From: Spirochaetales bacterium
Lineage (GTDB): Bacteria > Spirochaetota > Leptospiria > Leptospirales > Leptonemataceae
Assembly (NCBI GenBank): GCA_015075425.1
Contig: JABTUL010000002.1
Coordinates: forward strand, 1,009,808-1,073,807
Length of the DNA stretch: 64,000 nt
Direction of reading: 5' to 3'
Below the pieces are notes generated by a model. The model searched no databases. It was not told the origin of the DNA and saw only the letters and a list, made by a program, of their open reading frames with translations. Shown one piece after another: positions 1 through 8,888 of this stretch. The stretch's first letter is position 1, and each line of letters starts with the position of its first letter. A program made the position numbers and the translations under genes.

Positions 1-632
1 CGGAAAATATGCCGATTGAAGAGCTGGTGGAAGACCTGGACGCTGTTTTCGAGCAGTTTGACCGTATCTGTGCGCGCTACGGAATTGAAAAATTGAAAAC
101 GATCGGCGACTCCTACATGGCTGCCGGTGGTTTGACCGTGAGCAACCATACGCATCCTGTGGATACGGTTCTGGCCGCGATGGAGATCATGGACTTTGCC
201 GAACAGGTGCATGAAATCCGTCAGGCTATTGCCGGAAGCACCTTCTGGCGCATGCGCATCGGTATTCATACCGGCCCGGTAGTAAGCGGAGTCATTGGTC
301 AGACTCGATTTGCCTATGATATCTGGGGCGATGCTGTGAACGTTGCCTCGCGAATGGAGTCCTCCGGAGAACCCGGTCGCATCAATCTATCGCGGGATAC
401 GTATGATCTGATCAAATATTTTTTTGATTGCGAGTCCAGGGGAAGCATTCCCATCAAGAATCATGGCAGCAAGGAGATGTTTTTTCTGACCGGAATCCGC
501 CATCGCCTGTCATCGGCGCAAGTCGGGCGACTGCCTGACGCGAATTTTCATAAATTGTATCAAGAATTAAAATCAGGCGCCAGGCTTGCCTTTCGCAGCG
601 AGCTGGATAATCGTCAGAGGAGCAGCCCGTGA
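1..632 (+). CDS. Class III adenylate/guanylate cyclase, C-terminal part
   Basis: The reading frame is open from the window edge (codons in phase from base 3) to TGA 630-632, so the 5' end of the gene lies outside. The visible part is a class III nucleotidyl cyclase catalytic domain. It has the substrate-binding Lys and second-half Asp in [13 protein letters not shown], the [15 protein letters not shown] strand, and the [16 protein letters not shown] segment, which holds the transition-state Asn and Arg. About 45 residues of variable tail follow. The product would be cAMP (or cGMP); the base-specificity residues are not all visible. The stop overlaps the GTG start of the next gene by four bases, so the two are probably cotranscribed. 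The first metal-binding Asp and any sensor domain are upstream and cannot be judged. Confidence 0.93.
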   Translation, partial: ENMPIEELVEDLDAVFEQFDRICARYGIEKLKTIGDSYMAAGGLTVSNHTHPVDTVLAAMEIMDFAEQVHEIRQAIAGSTFWRMRIGIHTGPVVSGVIGQTRFAYDIWGDAVNVASRMESSGEPGRINLSRDTYDLIKYFFDCESRGSIPIKNHGSKEMFFLTGIRHRLSSAQVGRLPDANFHKLYQELKSGARLAFRSELDNRQRSSP

Positions 633-1645
633 AGAAACGCAGGCTGGGACGAAGCAATCTGGTGGTGAGTGAAATCTGTCTGGGCACCATGACTTTTGGA
701 TCCACATGTGAAGAGGCGGAGTCTCACCGTATTTTAGACGAGTGCTTTGATCGGGGAGTGGATTTTCTGGACACGGCAGAAATCTACCCTGTACCGCCGG
801 ATGCCAGGTATGTGCACCGGACAGAGGAAATCGTGGGTCGGTGGTTGAAGAATCGGCCCAGAGATTCAGTAATTGTGGCCACGAAAGTTTGCGGCCCCGG
901 TCACGGGTGGTTCGTTCCTCCGGTGCGTTCGGGAAAGACGGCCCTGGACGCCCGGCACATACGCATCGCTATCGAGGGCAGTCTTGAGAGACTGCAGACA
1001 GATTACGTCGATCTGTACCAGACTCACTGGCCCGATCATGATGCAAACTATACTGATATTTTGATGGCCCTGGACCGCTTGAAGGAATAAGGCAAGATTC
1101 GGGTAGCGGGTTGCAGCAACGAAAATAGCTGGGGTCTGATGAATGCACTGCGTGCAGCTGAGCGGGAGGATCTGCTGCGCTATGAAACGATTCAGAATAA
1201 TTATAGTTTACTCAATCGTCGTTTTGAAGATGAGCTGGCCCTTATCTGCCGCAAGGAAGGGGTGAGCCTTTTACCTTATTCGCCGCTCGCCGGTGGGGTC
1301 TTGAGTGGCAAATACAATGGCGACTCTATTCCTGAGAATGCCCGTTTCTCCCGCTATGCAAAACTCGGGGATCGCCAGAAACGGATGACCCATCGCTTCC
1401 TTAACGAAAAGACCCTGGCGGCCACAGAACGGATTGCAGTGGTGGCGCGCGATCAGGGGCTCAGTCCGGTGACCCTGGCGATTGCCTGGAGTAAACAGCA
1501 GGATTTTGTGGCTTCCACGATCATTGGTGCCAACACCAGGGAGCAACTCAAAGAAAGCTTGCAGGCCGCGGATGTAGAACTGTCAGCAGAATGCTTGAAG
1601 AGGCTTGATGAAATTGCTAAAGAGATACTCTACCCGATGGGGTAG
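629..1645 (+). pseudogene. Tas-like aldo/keto reductase interrupted by one in-frame TAA
   Basis: One continuous frame encodes a complete aldo/keto reductase except for a TAA at 1088-1090. The N-terminal part (153 codons from GTG 629) has the family start [20 protein letters not shown], the catalytic Asp/Tyr region DTAEIYP, the catalytic Lys in VATKVCG and the [12 protein letters not shown] strand. After the stop the same frame resumes with GKIRVAGCSNENSWGLMNAL, then the C-terminal half with SPLAGGVLSGKY and the NADP-binding end. In this family the stop position normally holds a polar residue before GKIR, so a CAA or GAA to TAA change explains it. An in-frame ATG at 1139 could restart translation but would give half a barrel. 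It resembles E. coli Tas in length and motifs. It is probably a recent pseudogene; a sequencing error or readthrough is possible. Confidence 0.88.
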
Positions 1646-1695
1646 TCAGGTCTGGATGTCCTTTGGCGAAACTCTTTGTCACTTTGAAAAGCCAA

Positions 1696-1713
1696 CCGCG
1701 CCCGCAGGCGCGG
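1696..1713 (-). terminator. Possible terminator hairpin of the 1725-3008 gene
   Basis: A perfect 7-bp GC stem (CCGCGCC / GGCGCGG) closes a 4-base loop in the convergent gap between the reductase and the minus-strand gene. Read on the minus strand the stem is followed by TTGGCTTTTC, a weak T-rich tail, so it fits best as the end of the minus-strand gene. No U-tract is present on the plus side. Confidence 0.4.
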
Positions 1714-1724
1714 CGACAGGATGA

Positions 1725-3008
1725 CTACATTTCCGCCTGCTTTTTGAGGTCTTCCAGAGTTCGCGCTTTCTCTTCAGACTCCCATTCCTTGTCTGAAAAA
1801 CTTGCCAGAGGATAGCTCCGGGTCACGAAGCTTGCGGATGTGTAGGGCATGTAATAGATCAAGGGCTCTTTCGATGGTTCAGCATTCACGATTTGATCCA
1901 TTTTAGATGGATCTCCCAACCAGCGGGCCGGGAAGGGTAGATTTTCACAGGTTCCCCTTATATCTTGTAAACGGAACTTTCCCTCATAGCCACCGTCACG
2001 GAAAATTTTTCCAAAGAACAGATAACTTATGGTCTGTCGGCCGGGGGGAAGAATCTTATTTACGGTGACCCAGTGGGTGGGCTCATTCAGTTCCACATTG
2101 TAAAGATTTGCCTGGATTTGAAAGCGGCACTCCATTTTCACATCGATGATCTGATCAATCACAAGGCTGCCATTTTCCAGACGCTCGCTGAATTGATCGC
2201 TGAATGTGGCCGGTGAGACGGGACTGGAATAGAAATGATGGTGCAGTGTAACCGGGTCATTCACACCGGGAACTTTTGCTTTGAGGACAATATCCAGGTT
2301 GCCCCAGTATTTCTTATCCATGGAAGGTAACTTCCAGCTTGCTGTATAGGTCTGGTCATCGGCGGTCTGGTCCGCTCCCACTCCACGGTCATTGAAATCG
2401 ATACTGCCCAGGGAAGCAGGGTTGAAGTTACGATCGCCCTGAATGGTGGCCTCCAGGATTTCCACGGCAACTTTGTTCTCAGAAGGGTCTGTAACGGTCA
2501 GCTTCACCACCAGCTCATCTCCGTAGGTCAGGGTATGCCGATTGGCGTCAAAGAGATAACCCGGCATGCGACGCAGCTGATCCTTCAGGGAGGCTTCGAT
2601 CTCTTCCGGCTTTTTTCCTTCCTTTTCCATCCGTTCCATCATGGCCTTAAAAGAGTTCTCTGTGGCCAGATCGGGATTGGTGATAATGGGCAGGCGCACC
2701 GGGCCCACTTTCCAGGGTTCGATCAGGTCTTTCATTTTGGTGGTTAATGGCCGTGATTCATGGGGATAGCGGGCATAGGCACGGTAGGCTTCATACTCTC
2801 CGGCCGGGTTGCCGGCAATAACCAGCTTCTGAATTTCGCTTTCTGAGAGAAAGCCACCCTCTCCGCTGCGCGATGGGCCATCAAAGGGACTGCTCAGATC
2901 CGGAAACAGGCTGTCCGGGCCATCGCCGCGGTCACTGAGAACGTAAAAAATAGCAACAATCAGGATGGCGGCAACGGCTCCAATAATAATGATTTTTTTC
3001 TGATTCAT
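1725..3008 (-). CDS. Membrane-anchored extracytoplasmic protein of unknown function
   Basis: This 427-residue protein has a short basic N-terminus and one hydrophobic segment (about residues 5-24), then a long hydrophilic region, so it is probably a signal anchor with the bulk outside the cytoplasm. Residues 155-260 look like a beta-sandwich: a strand-rich stretch contains NDRGVGADQTADDQTYTASW, close to the DGTxGDxxAGDGxYT pattern found in surface proteins called 'choice-of-anchor X'. The C-terminal third is rich in aromatic strands and ends in a charged helix. I do not recognise an enzyme. The gene stands alone between two hairpins, 111 bases downstream of a secreted hydrolase gene on the same strand. 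ATG 3006-3008 is preceded by a purine-rich AAGGAGTA on the minus strand, which supports this start. Confidence 0.72.
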   Translation of the reverse strand: MNQKKIIIIGAVAAILIVAIFYVLSDRGDGPDSLFPDLSSPFDGPSRSGEGGFLSESEIQKLVIAGNPAGEYEAYRAYARYPHESRPLTTKMKDLIEPWKVGPVRLPIITNPDLATENSFKAMMERMEKEGKKPEEIEASLKDQLRRMPGYLFDANRHTLTYGDELVVKLTVTDPSENKVAVEILEATIQGDRNFNPASLGSIDFNDRGVGADQTADDQTYTASWKLPSMDKKYWGNLDIVLKAKVPGVNDPVTLHHHFYSSPVSPATFSDQFSERLENGSLVIDQIIDVKMECRFQIQANLYNVELNEPTHWVTVNKILPPGRQTISYLFFGKIFRDGGYEGKFRLQDIRGTCENLPFPARWLGDPSKMDQIVNAEPSKEPLIYYMPYTSASFVTRSYPLASFSDKEWESEEKARTLEDLKKQAEM

Positions 3009-3054
3009 ATTACTCCTTCATCGGGTGGAATGCAGGTCATAGGTTTTTGAGGTG

Positions 3055-3090
3055 TTAAAACAAACAAGCCCCCGTTTGCACGGGGGCTTG
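3055..3090 (-). terminator. Rho-independent terminator of the secreted hydrolase gene
   Basis: A perfect 10-bp inverted repeat (CAAGCCCCCG at 3065-3074 and its complement at 3081-3090) with a 6-base loop. On the minus strand it is followed by TTTGTTTTAA, a good U-tract. It lies 30 bases after the stop of the 3120-3947 gene and before the next minus-strand start, so the two minus genes are likely separate transcription units. Confidence 0.88.
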
Positions 3091-3119
3091 CCCTAAGTTT
3101 GGAAAGTGGTCTTGCTTTT

Positions 3120-3947
3120 TTACAGGCAGCCAGATCCCAGAGACTTACAACGATTCCATTCTGATTTTGCAGCAGTATTGATAGAATTGCTTCCATCTCC
3201 TGTGTGCACTTTATGGTAACCATTTTTGCTGCTGCTGTATTCAGCGCCGGATGCTCCACCAGCCCAACGGGTGTGGTAAGAGTAGCGGGTTCCGGACAGG
3301 CAGGAAGAATAGCTGCCCGTAGTGTTGATACCGCAAGTAGAGTGGTAGGCAACGGCACCGTCATCTTCGCCCGGCAGAATCACAGACGCTCCGGTCCAGG
3401 TAGCTTCATAACCGGCAATGGCGTAGATCCATTTGCCGCGAGTGTCATTGTGGTTGAATGAGCCACGAGCGTTGCCTGTTTTCAGTGCGTCAACCATGCT
3501 GTTGGATTCCCAGAAAGCGGCATTGGCCAGTTCTGATCCGCCGGCTGCACTGGAAGAGGCCCAGATGCGGCGAATGTTATATGTGGTGGAGCTTTTGTTA
3601 ATGAAATACTGCGAAGCGTAGCAACCAGCACTGTGGCAGATGATAGTGCACTGCATGCTGCCTTTGCAGCGAGCTTCCAGCACCTGATAGAGTTTGCTCT
3701 GAGCGCGGCAGGTGCCCCATGTGCGCGGATCGCTGGCTCCGTCATAGCCCACATAGTAACGCGAAGCGGAGGTGGTAATGCTCTTGGCACTTCCCCAGTA
3801 GTTGTTGATATCCGTTGTGTAGCCGCCACTGGTATCACAGTGGGTGCCAGAACGGCCATGCACAAAAATCACTGATTCTTGTGCCGAAATCGCGCCAGCA
3901 ACCAGCATGGTTGCCAGCAAGAAACTTGATGCTTTAAGTTTTAGCAT
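3120..3947 (-). CDS. Secreted alpha/beta-hydrolase (lipase/esterase-like)
   Basis: A 275-residue protein with a clear signal peptide (about residues 1-22, cut near AISAQ). FVHGRSG at about 28-34 matches the oxyanion-hole HG loop of lipases. IICHSAGCY holds a putative nucleophile Ser in a C-H-S-A-G elbow, so the usual first Gly of GHSxG is Cys here. A GEDDGAV segment could give the acid, and HTRW or YHKVHT the His. The protein is rich in Ser, Tyr, Gly and has many Cys, which suggests disulfides in an exported protein. Substrate is unknown; lipase, esterase or depolymerase are all possible. It is followed by a strong terminator and preceded by a 167-base divergent promoter region shared with another hydrolase gene. 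Confidence 0.75.
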   Translation of the reverse strand: MLKLKASSFLLATMLVAGAISAQESVIFVHGRSGTHCDTSGGYTTDINNYWGSAKSITTSASRYYVGYDGASDPRTWGTCRAQSKLYQVLEARCKGSMQCTIICHSAGCYASQYFINKSSTTYNIRRIWASSSAAGGSELANAAFWESNSMVDALKTGNARGSFNHNDTRGKWIYAIAGYEATWTGASVILPGEDDGAVAYHSTCGINTTGSYSSCLSGTRYSYHTRWAGGASGAEYSSSKNGYHKVHTGDGSNSINTAAKSEWNRCKSLGSGCL

Positions 3948-4114
3948 AGTTTTCCCCTTTTTGTATTCAGTGCCGGTCTAAGTCGCATGAACCTGCCCTG
4001 TGCGGCAGATTCGGTACCCCCTCCCGGGCGGGGTCAAGTCTTTTCAGAGCGACCCTGGAAAATTTCCGGGGATTTTCTGGTAGACATCGGCCACTGCTGC
4101 TGCGCCTTTCCGTC

Positions 4115-5047
4115 ATGAAACGATCCGTACGCTGGCCGCTCACCATCGGTCTTTTGCTTCTCTTTGTGGGCGGGGGTGCCTCCTGGTATTTTTCCAGTGT
4201 CATCATCCGGTTCAAAACGCGTACCATAATTGAGGATCAGGTTCATCGTCTGGTCTGGAGTCCGGCCCAGTTCGGGTTGCCCGCGCCAGAGGACTACGAG
4301 GTTCGCAGGGGGGATTTGACTTTACGAGGCTGGTTCTTCCCGGGAAAGCCGGGCCGATGCGGGGTGATTTTGCATCATGGGCACAAAGGGACAAGGATTG
4401 GAGGCCTGAAATACGCTCCGCTTTTTCTAAAAAGAGGGTGCCATTTCCTGCTTCCCGATGCCCGCTACCACGGGGAAAGCAGCGGGAGCTTTGGTTCCTA
4501 TGGCTATCTGGAGCAAGGGGACATGCAGGCCCTGCTGGATTATTTTGTGCAACGTACCGGTTTGCCCCGCAGCAAAATCGGTCTGATGGGTGAGTCCATG
4601 GGCGGGGCCATAGTGCTGCTGACAGCAGCCAGGGAACCCGAGCTGGCCTTTGTCGCGGCGGACTCGGCCTATAGCGACCTTCCCACGATTCTCAGGGAAG
4701 GAGCGATTCGTCTTTATGCGAAACCCATCCTGGTCCTCTTTTATCCGGCGCTCCAACTGGCCGAGTGGCGTTCCGGACTACCCCTTGGCGAACTTTCGAT
4801 TGAGGACGCTGCCAGGCAGATCGGGATGCCGCTTTTTGTATCCCATTCCCTGCAAGATATTGAAACCCTTCCCGAGCACTCGCAGCGCATCTTCGATGCT
4901 TCGCCCTCTGTAAAAAAGGTGCTGCATTTCAGTGATTTCGGGGCCCGGCACGGCAAATCCATTGACACAGATTTTTCCTGGTATCAGAAGCACATGGACG
5001 ATTTTCTGGATCGGTATGTGCCAGGCTTTGGTGGACGCACCCGCTGA
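4115..5047 (+). CDS. Membrane-anchored alpha/beta-hydrolase
   Basis: A 310-residue hydrolase with an N-terminal basic patch and one membrane segment (about residues 7-28), so the catalytic domain is probably anchored on the outer face of the inner membrane. The fold signature is complete: HHGHKG oxyanion loop (about 88-93), PDARYHGESSG, nucleophile elbow GESMGG (Ser about 159), acid candidate in SHSLQDIETLP and the base in ARHGKS near residue 285. This is the layout of serine hydrolases of the BEM46/FrsA-like group. Substrate cannot be read from sequence. It is divergent from the secreted hydrolase gene and followed by a 136-base gap with no terminator I can support. Confidence 0.83.
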   Translation: MKRSVRWPLTIGLLLLFVGGGASWYFSSVIIRFKTRTIIEDQVHRLVWSPAQFGLPAPEDYEVRRGDLTLRGWFFPGKPGRCGVILHHGHKGTRIGGLKYAPLFLKRGCHFLLPDARYHGESSGSFGSYGYLEQGDMQALLDYFVQRTGLPRSKIGLMGESMGGAIVLLTAAREPELAFVAADSAYSDLPTILREGAIRLYAKPILVLFYPALQLAEWRSGLPLGELSIEDAARQIGMPLFVSHSLQDIETLPEHSQRIFDASPSVKKVLHFSDFGARHGKSIDTDFSWYQKHMDDFLDRYVPGFGGRTR

Positions 5048-5183
5048 TTTGCGTAGCCGCCATACCGCCCTGCCACCTATGCCTCCGGCAAGGAACAGGG
5101 AAAAGTATTGACCGGAATCGTCATTCCGCGGCATGCACTTTACAATAGAAAAACGTGCCCTTTTTAATTGGTGAGGATAGAAT

Positions 5184-6155
5184 ATGAATCGCTTTTACAT
5201 CATTTTGAGCCTGCTGTTGCCCGTAGCCCTTCTGGCCCAGGCGGACATCATTGAAGAAGAGGGAGCCGTTGAAACCAAAGTAGAGACAGCCGAACCTAAA
5301 GCTGAAATCCCGGGGATGATTGAGAAAAATAAGATCGAATACTATGCCCTTCCCGGCAACAAGCGTTTGCGACTCAAAGTGGAAAGCGGGGATCAGATCT
5401 CCGGTGTTCGCAGCACCTATGTAAAAATCAATGATGGTTCCTTTCTTCCGGATAACGATAAGCCTTTTTATCTCAAACGCGACGGCTTTTACCGTGTAGA
5501 GTGGTACAGTGAAGACCAGGTTCTTAATCGTTCCGGGCATGGCATCCGCAACATCTATCTGGACAGCACAGCTCCGGTTATTGAACAAAATGTACTCGAT
5601 TCACGGGTGAACAAGCGCAATGAAGTGCTGGAAACAGCAAGACTCAGTCTTGCCGCCACCGATGCGGGGATCGGCCTGGAAAAAATCGAATGGCAGAATG
5701 CAGAAAAGGGAACCTGGGAATCCTACAGCGCGCCGATTGCGTTGCGCGATCAGGCCGGTGAGCATGGCACGGGGACCATTCATATCAGGGCCACGGATAA
5801 ACTGGGCAATGCCACGGCCCTGCAGGCCTTTCAATTCAAAATCAGTAGCGGTCCGGCTGTCCTGCCATCGGCCCTCCTGGATGATTTTCCGGAAGATGCG
5901 CAACCCATCCATATACCCGCAGAAGGGTATGAGGTAGGTGAAATCCCGCCGGACTCCCAGGTAGAATACAAGATCGACAACGGGGAATTCATCCCCGTTA
6001 AATCAGGGGAACGTATCCAGAATCTGCCTCCGGGTGAGCACACCATTACCTGGCGCTATACGGATGACCTGGGTCGCGTTGTGGAAAAAACGTATCGTAT
6101 TGTTGTGGATACAGATCCACCAGAAACCATTCTGCGACCATCTGTAGAAGATTGA
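5184..6155 (+). CDS. OmpL47-type surface beta-barrel protein
   Basis: A 323-residue exported protein with a signal peptide (about 1-19, ending LLAQA) and repeated Ig-like modules. Each module has the Y-K-I-N-x-G-F/E-P pattern (VKINDGSFLPDNDKPFYL, YKIDNGEFIPVKSGERI), a turn with TITWRYTDDLGR or YRVEWYSEDQVLNRSG, and a strand ending YLDSTAPVIE or VVDTDPPET. This matches the OmpL47 family of leptospiral outer-membrane proteins, where such repeats are described as surface-exposed. A GGTGAGGAT Shine-Dalgarno lies 9 bases before the ATG. A GC-rich hairpin follows the stop. The match is a good lineage marker; binding to host matrix reported for the pathogen protein should not be assumed here. Confidence 0.8.
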   Translation: MNRFYIILSLLLPVALLAQADIIEEEGAVETKVETAEPKAEIPGMIEKNKIEYYALPGNKRLRLKVESGDQISGVRSTYVKINDGSFLPDNDKPFYLKRDGFYRVEWYSEDQVLNRSGHGIRNIYLDSTAPVIEQNVLDSRVNKRNEVLETARLSLAATDAGIGLEKIEWQNAEKGTWESYSAPIALRDQAGEHGTGTIHIRATDKLGNATALQAFQFKISSGPAVLPSALLDDFPEDAQPIHIPAEGYEVGEIPPDSQVEYKIDNGEFIPVKSGERIQNLPPGEHTITWRYTDDLGRVVEKTYRIVVDTDPPETILRPSVED

Positions 6156-6159
6156 TAGG

Positions 6160-6177
6160 GGGCGGCTCCGGCCGCCC
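6160..6177 (+). other. GC hairpin where the ilvE ribosome-binding site should be
   Basis: GGGCGGC (6160-6166) pairs perfectly with GCCGCCC (6171-6177) around TCCG. It begins 5 bases after the OmpL47-like stop and ends 6 bases before the GTG start of ilvE. No T-run follows, so it is not a normal terminator. The only SD-like bases (GGGGG) are partly inside the stem. It may limit translation or act as a weak attenuator. Confidence 0.45.
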
Positions 6178-6183
6178 GTACCT

Positions 6184-7122
6184 GTGGGGGTTCATTCTCT
6201 GGAACAGTACCGGCCCGATTCCGTTGCCTACCATCAGGGGGAGTACCGCCCCCTTGAGCAGTGCCATATCAATATCATGACCCACGCTTTACAGTATGGA
6301 ACCATGGTATTTGGCGGCATGCGGGCCTACTGGAATGCCGATAGCCAGCAATTGTACGTCTTCCGCCTCAAAGATCACGTAGAGCGACTGCTGCGCAGCG
6401 CGCACATCATGCAGATGCAGTCTCCCCTGGGTAAAGACGAAATGGCTGAAGTGCTTCTTGAGCTGGCCCGGCGCAACAATGCCGGCTGCAATCTTTATTT
6501 CAGACCATTTATTTATAAATCTGCTCTACAGCTTTCTCCCCGTCTTCATGACGTGAAGGACGATTTTTCCTGTTATGTGATTCGTCTGGACGACTATCTG
6601 GATATGAATCGCGGACTGCGGGTCATGGTTTCCAGCTGGCGTCGCATTGATGAAAATATCATTCCCACAAGAGCCAAAGTTGCCGGGGGCTATGCAAATT
6701 CCGCGCTCGCCAAGTCGGAAGCGGTTCAGAATGGTTTTGACGAAGCGATTTTTCTGGACAGTCGCGGGATGGTCAGTGAAGGCAGTGCGGAAAATCTTTT
6801 CCTGGTCCGTGATGGACAATTGATCACGCCGCATCTGGCTTCCTCTGTCCTGGAAGGTATCACTCGTCGCAGTGTAATTGATATTGCGCGCCACCTGGGG
6901 CTTCCTGTGCTCGAACGCGATGTCGCTCGTTCTGAACTTTATATAGCCGATGAACTTTTCTTTAGCGGTACCGGCGCGCAGATTGCCTGGATCACGGAGG
7001 TGGACCGGCGTCGCGTAGGCAGCGGGCAAATCGGTGACTGGACAGAGCGGATCCGCCAGGCATTCTTACTTGGTGTTACCGGTCGCCATGCCGACTTTCG
7101 GCAGTGGGTGACTCCGGTATAG
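6184..7122 (+). CDS. ilvE: Branched-chain amino acid aminotransferase
   Basis: A 312-residue fold-type IV PLP enzyme that interconverts Leu, Ile, Val and their 2-oxo acids with glutamate. Family features are THALQYGTMVFGGMRAYW near residue 32, the PLP Lys in RAKVAGGYANSALAKSEA, the conserved FDEAIFLDSRGMVSEGSAEN stretch and the GTGAQI loop that binds cofactor phosphate. Length matches the family. GTG 6184 is the only start that keeps the normal N-terminus. D-amino acid or aminodeoxychorismate enzymes share the fold, but the YGTxVFxGMRAY and SEGSAENLF motifs favour BCAT. The permease gene starts 4 bases after the stop, so the two are probably cotranscribed, pairing amino-acid transport with branched-chain metabolism. 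Confidence 0.9.
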   Translation: MGVHSLEQYRPDSVAYHQGEYRPLEQCHINIMTHALQYGTMVFGGMRAYWNADSQQLYVFRLKDHVERLLRSAHIMQMQSPLGKDEMAEVLLELARRNNAGCNLYFRPFIYKSALQLSPRLHDVKDDFSCYVIRLDDYLDMNRGLRVMVSSWRRIDENIIPTRAKVAGGYANSALAKSEAVQNGFDEAIFLDSRGMVSEGSAENLFLVRDGQLITPHLASSVLEGITRRSVIDIARHLGLPVLERDVARSELYIADELFFSGTGAQIAWITEVDRRRVGSGQIGDWTERIRQAFLLGVTGRHADFRQWVTPV

Positions 7123-7126
7123 GCGG

Positions 7127-8527
7127 ATGCATTCCAGGCATCCGTTCGAACAGGATTTCTCCACCGATACCGAACTGCGCCGTGAACTGGGCCTGAAAGA
7201 GGCGCTTTCCATCATTGTTGGTCGCATTATTGGTTCAGGGATCTTCCGCACTCCGGCCCCCATCATGGCCCTGGTGGGCTGCGTTTCTTTGTTTTACGGA
7301 GTCTGGATTCTTGGCGGAATTGCCACCATTCTGGGCGCGATTCTTTATGCTGAACTGGTGGCCATGCTGCCGCGCTCCGGCGGTCCCTACGCCTACTTGA
7401 AAGTCGCTTATCCGCCCATCTGGTCCTTTCTGCGCGGTTGGGCCATGTTCTTTGTTTCAGAGACCGGAGCGATCGCGGCCGTGGCCATCGTTTTTTCCGA
7501 GTACAGTCTGGCTCTGCTGGAATTGACCCTGGGCTTCAAGGCCGGCCGGCCGGGGGAACTGGCTCTGGCGCTGGCCCTGATCTGGCTGCTTACCTGGCTC
7601 AATCTCTATGGGGTGCGCCTGGCCGGCAAAATGCAAGATTACTTGAGTTTACTTAAGATTCTGGCTCTGGGCCTTGTGATCGTTACGGGTTTTTCCCGCA
7701 GCGGCCGGGTGGAAAACTTGACCGGAGATTTCTGGCCGGATCAAGGTTTCTGGGCCAGCCTTACGGCCACCTTTGCTGCCTTGCGCTACAGTTTCTTTGC
7801 CTACTCGGGTTGGGAAGGCTCCACTTACGTCGCCGAGGAGGTGCGAAACCCCCGTCGCAATCTACCACTGGCGCTATTTGCGGGCATCAGCGGCATTCTT
7901 GTTCTATATCTTGCCGCCAACACCGCTTATCTCTATCAGCTGGGAGTGGAACAACTGGCGGCCTCGCGTCAGGTGGCTGTTGATGCCTTACAACTGGCAC
8001 TGGGTTCGATGGGTGGCATCCTGATTTCTGCAGCCATTATGTTTAACACATCGGGCAATGTGAGCGCACAGATTATGGTTAAGAGTCGGACATGGTACGC
8101 AATGGGCAGGGATGGCCTTTTTCCGCGATGGCTGGGTCAGGTCAATGAACATGGGGTTCCCGCCCGTTCGCTGCTTGTTCAGGGTGTCTGGGCCAGCATT
8201 TTACTGCTGGCCGCCGGCTTTGCTGAAAATATATACAATCAGATTATTGATTTTTTTAGTTTTACATCGACAATTTTCAATATATCCACTTTTGCCGCGG
8301 TCTGGATTCTGCGGCGCAAATATCCGGATGCCCTGCGTCCTTACCGCGCCTGGGGATACCCTTTTACTCTCTGGATTGTTCTTTTGATTCAGGGCGCTTT
8401 TCTATTCTTCACACTCTGGACGGCCTTCTGGCCATCTCTCTTGGGGGTAGCTCTCACTCTGACCGGACTTCTTTACTATTTCTGGCGCCGCAGAAAGGAA
8501 GAAGTCAAGCAGGCAGTTCAGCCGTAG
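7127..8527 (+). CDS. APC-family amino acid permease
   Basis: A 466-residue transporter with 12 predicted membrane helices. The first helix carries the substrate-binding unwound motif IVGRIIGSGIF, and helix 2-3 has the conserved GGPYAYLKVAY. AYSGWEGSTYVAEEVRNPRR matches the helix 6 to loop 7 region of the LAT/APC group (heterodimeric-type amino acid exchangers). It acts in the inner membrane. Placement 4 bases after ilvE suggests transport of neutral or branched amino acids, but selectivity cannot be read. The last 23 bases overlap the end of a convergent STAS gene. Confidence 0.88.
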   Translation: MHSRHPFEQDFSTDTELRRELGLKEALSIIVGRIIGSGIFRTPAPIMALVGCVSLFYGVWILGGIATILGAILYAELVAMLPRSGGPYAYLKVAYPPIWSFLRGWAMFFVSETGAIAAVAIVFSEYSLALLELTLGFKAGRPGELALALALIWLLTWLNLYGVRLAGKMQDYLSLLKILALGLVIVTGFSRSGRVENLTGDFWPDQGFWASLTATFAALRYSFFAYSGWEGSTYVAEEVRNPRRNLPLALFAGISGILVLYLAANTAYLYQLGVEQLAASRQVAVDALQLALGSMGGILISAAIMFNTSGNVSAQIMVKSRTWYAMGRDGLFPRWLGQVNEHGVPARSLLVQGVWASILLLAAGFAENIYNQIIDFFSFTSTIFNISTFAAVWILRRKYPDALRPYRAWGYPFTLWIVLLIQGAFLFFTLWTAFWPSLLGVALTLTGLLYYFWRRRKEEVKQAVQP

Positions 8528-8837
8528 CGGCTTCCAGGTTGGCAAAAACAGGGAACTGGATGATGGTGTTGGTCAGCTCCAGCAAATGTTTGATGCGATC
8601 GCTGACATGGATCAAAGCGATGGACTCACAGGGCGGGCGCGCATGAGTTTTAAGATAGATCAGAGTACCCAACCCCGAAGAATCGATAAAATCACAGCGG
8701 GCCAGATCAAGAACCAGGTGAGCCGGCGGATCTTCGCTGATAAATTCTTTAAGCTCCGGGACGGAGTACAGATCCATACTGCCACTCACATGAATGAGTT
8801 GGACGCCCGGTCTTACTTTTTCCCTGCTAAGATCCAT
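8505..8837 (-). CDS. STAS-domain anti-sigma factor antagonist-like protein
   Basis: A 110-residue single STAS domain of the SpoIIAA/RsbV type. The central signature CDFIDSSGLGTLIYL contains the Ser (DSSG) that a kinase of the RsbW/SpoIIAB type phosphorylates and a SpoIIE-type phosphatase resets. The start VQLIHVSGSMDLYSVPEL fits the first strand and helix. It is the last gene of a minus-strand run and follows a cyclase gene after 51 bases. No RsbW-like gene is next to it. Two SpoIIE phosphatases and two further STAS domains occur elsewhere in the window, so it may be one input of a partner-switching network. Confidence 0.88.
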   Translation of the reverse strand: MDLSREKVRPGVQLIHVSGSMDLYSVPELKEFISEDPPAHLVLDLARCDFIDSSGLGTLIYLKTHARPPCESIALIHVSDRIKHLLELTNTIIQFPVFANLEAATAELPA

Positions 8838-8888
8838 AGCCTATTGGACGCTTGATTCCTGCATTTCCTGTTCTCTTTTTATCGGGAA

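Noticed and set aside
5108..5146. TTGACC and TACAAT upstream of the OmpL47-like gene
   Set aside because: Spacing is 27 bases, too long for a sigma-70 type promoter.
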